A stretch of 41,494 nucleotides of DNA. Source: a virus. How positions within the stretch are numbered: the stretch's first letter is position 1; each line of letters opens with the position of its first letter. The position numbers and the translations under genes are program-made. The DNA is taken from positions 1 to 41,494 of the IMG/VR virus record IMGVR_UViG_3300035701_000091; one strand, given 5' to 3'. Below are positions 38,437 through 41,494 of this stretch, piece by piece. The notes under the pieces were generated by a model. That model was given only the letters and a program-made list of their open reading frames with translations. It ran no database searches and was not told the origin of the DNA.

Positions 38437-39021
38437 ATGTCAACAACGGTTACTAAACAAGTTAGCGCCAGCGCCGATGATTGTGTAGTGATACCCTCAG
38501 CCAGTTACCTTGCCACGAACATAACTTATCAAATAGCGGGTAATTTATTGGTATTGCCGCCATCAATTATTTCAGAAGGCGGGATGAGATTCCAAACAAT
38601 GGCAGTGCCAAGGCACGCCACCATCGAGAGCGCTTATTTGAAACTTAAAGGGCAAGCGCTGGCGGGAACGGCTAAAACAATAATTTATGGCGAGGATGCT
38701 GATGATACCGCCACTTTTTCAACTTATGCCGATTACGCCGCCAGAACCCTTACCACCACTAATATTGCTTGGGAGATTTCTGCCTTTGTTGACGGCACTT
38801 GGTATGATTCGCCAGATATTAAAGATATTATCCAAGAAATAGTCAATCGGAGTGGCTGGAAAAAGGGTAATAACCTGGTGATATTTTGGAAGGATAATGG
38901 TTCAGGAGATGATAGTTATGCTTTGGCTGATTCTTATGATACTTTGGCGGCAGATGCCCCCCAACTGGAAATTACATATAGCGGCGGCGATGTGGATTCA
39001 AACTTTTTAATAATGCTTTAA
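38437..39021 (+). CDS. Jelly-roll carbohydrate-binding-like virion protein
   Basis: A 194-residue beta-sandwich protein. RHATIESAYLKLKGQALAGT at about 55-75, IKDIIQEIVNRSGWKKGNNL at about 130-150 and LADSYDTLAADAPQLEITYS near the end match the DNRLRE/jelly-roll group common in surface adhesins, which bind sugars. SD AGGAG overlaps the end of the previous gene. Likely a virion adhesin. Confidence 0.65.
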   Translation: MSTTVTKQVSASADDCVVIPSASYLATNITYQIAGNLLVLPPSIISEGGMRFQTMAVPRHATIESAYLKLKGQALAGTAKTIIYGEDADDTATFSTYADYAARTLTTTNIAWEISAFVDGTWYDSPDIKDIIQEIVNRSGWKKGNNLVIFWKDNGSGDDSYALADSYDTLAADAPQLEITYSGGDVDSNFLIML

Positions 39022-39031
39022 GGAGGTAAAA

Positions 39032-39220
39032 ATGACTTTGCAAGAATTGTATCAAGTTTATGGAAAATTGATGATTGAACAAGAAATCCTTAATGGGCAG
39101 ATTAACGAAGTAAAACGGAAGATTGCGACTGAATTAAATAAACCCGCCCCCAAGACCGAAGATTTAAGAAAACAGCACGAAATTACTCCGATTGCTTTAG
39201 ATAAAAAGAAGGAACGATAA
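39032..39220 (+). CDS. Small coiled-coil hypothetical protein
   Basis: Sixty-two residues, helical (LQELYQVYGKLMIEQEILNG, then QINEVKRKIATELN), with excellent SD AAGGAGGT. It ends in a TAATG overlap with the XhlA-like gene, so the two are probably made together. Function unknown. Confidence 0.6.
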   Translation: MTLQELYQVYGKLMIEQEILNGQINEVKRKIATELNKPAPKTEDLRKQHEITPIALDKKKER

Positions 39221-39501
39221 TGCCCAAAAACGATTTAGTAACTTCCCAAGAATTCAAAAAACACTGCCAAAGCAACGGACACGATTTTGGAATTCTTAAT
39301 AAAAAGTTAGAAAAACTTGAGCCATTAGCGGAGCTTGCGGAACTTATTGGACCGCTAAAAGCAATCGTAAAAGTCCAAGAATTTCAAACCGCTATCAGCA
39401 AAAAGATTGCTAAATGGATTGGTGTGGCGGCCTTGGTGGTAGGAATAATTGCTGGTATTTTGGCTTCATTAAAATATATTTTTGATATTTGGAAAAGGTA
39501 G
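39220..39501 (+). CDS. XhlA-like coiled-coil membrane protein (lysis accessory)
   Basis: A 93-residue protein. Residues ~24-60 form a coiled-coil (LNKKLEKLEPLAELAELIGP). Residues ~67-86 (IGVAALVVGIIAGILASLKY) form one transmembrane helix, with a basic end (WKR). That layout, a soluble coil followed by a C-terminal membrane helix, is that of hemolysin XhlA/holin-like lysis proteins. It opens the lysis region and starts in TAATG. Role inferred from topology and place. Confidence 0.55.
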   Translation: MPKNDLVTSQEFKKHCQSNGHDFGILNKKLEKLEPLAELAELIGPLKAIVKVQEFQTAISKKIAKWIGVAALVVGIIAGILASLKYIFDIWKR

Positions 39502-39529
39502 TGGATAACTTTGGTTTTACTTGGTTGGA

Positions 39530-39557
39530 TTGACAAAAGTAAAATAAATGATATAAT
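39530..39557 (+). promoter_or_regulatory. Consensus sigma-70 promoter of the regulator/endolysin unit
   Basis: TTGACA (39530-39535) and TATAAT (39552-39557) with a 16-bp spacer. The start is expected at about 39564, which is the A of the next ATG. A one-mismatch DnaA box lies 22 bases upstream at 39500-39508. Confidence 0.85.
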
Positions 39558-39563
39558 AAATTT

Positions 39564-39731
39564 ATGAATAGAGAAGAAAAATCAGCACGGCGAAAACTTA
39601 TAAGAAGACTAAAAAAACAGCGCTATACCTATCGTGAGATTGGCGAAAAATTGCAATTAACCAAGCAACGGGTACAACAGATATTTAAGGAGACGGATGA
39701 AATTTTACAGCCAAAAGAATTACAGCGATAA
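39564..39731 (+). CDS. Sigma-region-4-like HTH regulator, probably leaderless
   Basis: A 55-residue protein. An Arg/Lys-rich start (REEKSARRKLIRRLKKQR) is followed by YTYREIGEKLQLTKQRVQQI, a clear helix-turn-helix of the sigma-70 region 4 kind (LTYREIAExLGISxQRVxQI). It has no other sigma region, so it may act as an activator, anti-sigma or appropriator. The ATG is seven bases after the -10 box and no SD exists, so the mRNA is probably leaderless. Its 3' end overlaps the endolysin gene by 35 bases and contains that gene's SD (AAGGAG). Confidence 0.75.
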   Translation: MNREEKSARRKLIRRLKKQRYTYREIGEKLQLTKQRVQQIFKETDEILQPKELQR

Positions 39732-40551
39732 ACTCGGCACTTGCGGGGAGACAATCAAATCCGCAGGATGTTTTTTGGTTTCGCTTTCAATGCTAGTGGA
39801 TATAGACCCGACTGACGCTAACCGTCTGCTTTCGGCTAATGGTGGGTATTCAGGTGGTTGCAAGGATATGATAAATAGTGTTAATGCGGCGGAGATATTG
39901 GAACTTGATTTTATGGGTATATCTTTTAAAGATCCTAAACGGTCTTGCATTGCCGAAACCGACCATTTTAAGGAAAAAGGTACACCCCAGCATTTTTTTG
40001 TCTGGCTCGGCAATGGTTTAATTAACGACCCACTCTTACCTTATGGGAATACCGTTAATAATTATAATATCGTATCTTATCGGTTATTTAGCAGAAAGGA
40101 CGAAACTATGAAACTATCAGACCAGCAAGTCAAGGATATGGCGAGAAACATCGTCTATGAAGTCTACAAGGGGCTTTTACACGAACCCACCGAAAAGGAA
40201 ATTGAAGATTCGGCTAATTGGATTATTGCCGATTCGGGTGATTCGTTTAACTTCAAGGGTGCTGGAGAGTGGTTAAAAGGCGTCTTTGGTTCGATTGAAT
40301 TCAATAACAAGTGGATGAAGAAAATTGATTGTCAGAAAAGTATAGACGAGATGTATTTGTTAAAAGAAATATGCGTAAAATCATTAACTGAATGTAAAAA
40401 AAATTGTAAAGATTCTAACCCCCTCCCGCCACCAGTGGAAATAACACCAGAAACCCCTCCTACGCCACCACAGAGCCAAAAAAAGGGTATTTTAGCGACT
40501 ATCTGGGCGGGGATTAAGAAAGTATTGAAAGAAATTTGGTGGGGGAAATAA
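39697..40551 (+). CDS. Endolysin with C39-like peptidase domain
   Basis: A 284-residue protein. Residues ~1-130 resemble a C39/papain-like peptidase seen in phage endolysins: FYSQKNYSDKLGTCGETIKS, then AGCFLVSLSMLVDIDPTDAN with a candidate catalytic Cys at about 25, GGYSGGCKDM, and QHFFVWLGNGLINDPLLPYG with the His and Asp. These cut peptidoglycan peptides. Residues ~145-200 are a helical cell-wall or spacer region, and a Pro-rich linker (PLPPPVEITPETPPTPP) leads to a basic amphipathic C-terminal tail (IWAGIKKVLKEIWWGK) that could disturb outer or inner membranes. It lacks a signal peptide, so it needs a holin. It ends in TAATG. Confidence 0.75.
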   Translation: MKFYSQKNYSDKLGTCGETIKSAGCFLVSLSMLVDIDPTDANRLLSANGGYSGGCKDMINSVNAAEILELDFMGISFKDPKRSCIAETDHFKEKGTPQHFFVWLGNGLINDPLLPYGNTVNNYNIVSYRLFSRKDETMKLSDQQVKDMARNIVYEVYKGLLHEPTEKEIEDSANWIIADSGDSFNFKGAGEWLKGVFGSIEFNNKWMKKIDCQKSIDEMYLLKEICVKSLTECKKNCKDSNPLPPPVEITPETPPTPPQSQKKGILATIWAGIKKVLKEIWWGK

Positions 40552-40637
40552 TGATAGAAATTTTTTTACAAATAACCGCTATTGCCCTTGTCGTGGCGGC
40601 GATTGTGATAATAATTTTAGCGAATAATATAAAATAA
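40551..40637 (+). CDS. 28-residue membrane peptide (lysis accessory)
   Basis: An ATG overlapping the endolysin stop (TAATG) opens 28 codons, nearly all hydrophobic (LQITAIALVVAAIVIIILAN), one transmembrane helix with a short NIK tail. Such a peptide beside an endolysin may be a holin or antiholin. Length is the only weakness. Confidence 0.5.
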   Translation: MIEIFLQITAIALVVAAIVIIILANNIK

Positions 40638-40647
40638 AAGGGGAGGT

Positions 40648-41289
40648 TTGATGATTACTATTAGTTCTTCGAAAATTTATTCTGTTTATATAATAAAAAA
40701 TAAAATAAATAGAAAGGTTTATATTGGCTTTACAAGTAATAAAGTTTCGTGGAGGTTTAATCAACATATTTATGAGACCAATGGAGGCAGAAATCATCAT
40801 TTAAATAATGCCATAAGAAAGCATAAAAAGAATAATTTTTTTGTAGAAACAATATGTCAAAGCAAGGACAAAAAAACAGCGTTAAATTTAGAAAAGTTTT
40901 GGATAAAAGAATTCAACTCGCAGAATTGTAAATATGGATATAATATTACTGCTGGAGGAGAAGGAACGACTGGATTAACAGCGTTAAAAGGAAGAAAATT
41001 GACGAAAAATCATAGAAAAAAAATAAGCGAAGCAAAGAAAAGATATTTTGATGGAGGTGGAAAATCGTGGAATTTAGGGAAAACACATTCTCAAGAAACA
41101 AGGAATAAAATTAGTAAAGCACAAAAAGGAAGATGTTCTCCAATGAAAGGGAAAAAACATACAGAAATATCAAAAGAACTTAATAGAATAGTACATTTGG
41201 GTAAAAAATGGGATAATGAACGGAAAGAAAAACACTCAATAATAATAAAAAAATGGTGGGAAGAAAGGAAATTATGCCTATCACAATAA
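40648..41289 (+). CDS. GIY-YIG homing endonuclease with NUMOD3 repeats
   Basis: A 213-residue protein. Residues ~8-100 are the GIY-YIG nuclease: SVYIIKNKINRKVYIGFTSN (VYI in place of GIY, and YIG), then RFNQHI with the catalytic Arg and LEKFWIKEF with the catalytic Glu, and YGYNITAGGEG. Residues ~110-200 contain NUMOD3 repeats (GRKLTKNHRKKISEAKK, GKTHSQETRNKISKAQKGR, GKKHTEISKELNRI) for DNA binding. It is free-standing and inserted in the lysis region. Its last 16 bases overlap the start of the pentapeptide gene, with which it continues at positions 1-48. SD GGGGAGG. Confidence 0.9.
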   Translation: MMITISSSKIYSVYIIKNKINRKVYIGFTSNKVSWRFNQHIYETNGGRNHHLNNAIRKHKKNNFFVETICQSKDKKTALNLEKFWIKEFNSQNCKYGYNITAGGEGTTGLTALKGRKLTKNHRKKISEAKKRYFDGGGKSWNLGKTHSQETRNKISKAQKGRCSPMKGKKHTEISKELNRIVHLGKKWDNERKEKHSIIIKKWWEERKLCLSQ

Positions 41290-41494
41290 AATCTAACCAA
41301 GAAGCGGAAAAACTAATCAAAAATGGCATCTTGGCGATAAATGATGACCTTGAGATTGCCTTTGACGGCTTTAGTATTGAGGCGGATATTAAGTGCCACA
41401 ATATCTACTCTAAAGATGGTAGAAGGGGTATAGACGCTCGGAATATAAGCGCTGGGGATATAACCGCTTGGGATATAAACGCTCGGGATATAGA
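41242..41494. repeat. Right copy of terminal direct repeat
   Basis: Same as 1-253, one base different (G 41368 versus A 127). It marks the closure of the circular or permuted genome. Confidence 0.97.
41274..41494 (+). CDS. 5' part of the pentapeptide-repeat gene (cut by window edge)
   Basis: The same gene as 33-485 seen at the other end of the circular overlap; the first 73 codons are present before the window ends. It differs by one residue (FDGF instead of FDDF). Confidence 0.9.
   Translation, partial: MPITIKSNQEAEKLIKNGILAINDDLEIAFDGFSIEADIKCHNIYSKDGRRGIDARNISAGDITAWDINARDI

Noticed and set aside
1-41494. Lysogeny module
   Set aside because: No integrase, Cro/CI-type repressor or recognisable attachment site was seen. 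The small HTH proteins (6882, 39564) do not look like lysogeny repressors. Absence in a gene-by-eye reading is not proof of a strictly lytic life.

Overview
This window is one complete, circularly assembling tailed-phage genome. The last 253 bases repeat the first 253 with one mismatch, and the gene cut at the left edge is completed at the right edge, so the unit is about 41,241 bp. Every convincing gene lies on the + strand and uses the standard bacterial code (TAA, TAG and TGA all act as stops). Most genes have purine-rich Shine-Dalgarno (SD) sites, and several promoters match the sigma-70 consensus (TTGACA/TATAAT), so the host is a bacterium. The sequence is AT-rich by eye. The host cannot be named from it. 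A P22-like set of neck proteins (portal, adaptor, nozzle-like propeller) and the absence of a tape measure, tail tube or sheath point to a short-tailed (podovirus-type) particle. No integrase or repressor was recognised.

Layout. Positions 39,000-41,494 joined to 1-1,517 form the lysis region across the arbitrary ends: an XhlA-like coiled-coil membrane protein, a sigma-region-4-like regulator, a C39-like endolysin, a tiny membrane peptide, a GIY-YIG homing endonuclease, a pentapeptide-repeat protein, a two-helix holin candidate and a CHAP amidase. Positions 1,537-4,620 are an accessory zone of small proteins, several structured RNAs, an HNH endonuclease between two copies of one RNA element, a GC-richer zinc-ribbon island with an Arg-rich micro-ORF, and an adenine methyltransferase between direct repeats. 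Positions 4,678-5,490 look like a replication origin: DnaA boxes, inverted repeats, 11-bp iterons and a winged-helix initiator gene. Positions 5,500-7,050 hold an ERF single-strand annealing protein and a chain of tiny coupled genes. Positions 7,088-9,955 hold a lysozyme-like enzyme and a complete groES-groEL pair.

Positions 10,016-26,301 are the packaging, head and neck module: TerS, TerL, portal, scaffold, major capsid protein, a beta-helix protein, paired paralogs, a repeat-rich fibre-like protein, adaptor and nozzle. Positions 27,367-33,525 encode four probable internal/ejection proteins, one carrying ParB-like and HExxH zincin domains. Positions 33,538-39,021 encode fibres and spikes.

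Regulation. Three downstream operons (12,066; 15,354; 27,367) begin with the same module: promoter, a leader under 50 nt, an intrinsic terminator, then an SD and the first gene. A fourth related terminator precedes the terminase genes. This suggests that late expression depends on reading through these attenuators. The most unusual features are the groESL pair in a small podovirus-like phage, the repeated attenuator modules, the RNA-element duplication around the HNH gene, and a hairpin that would loop out the space between the capsid gene's SD and its start codon.
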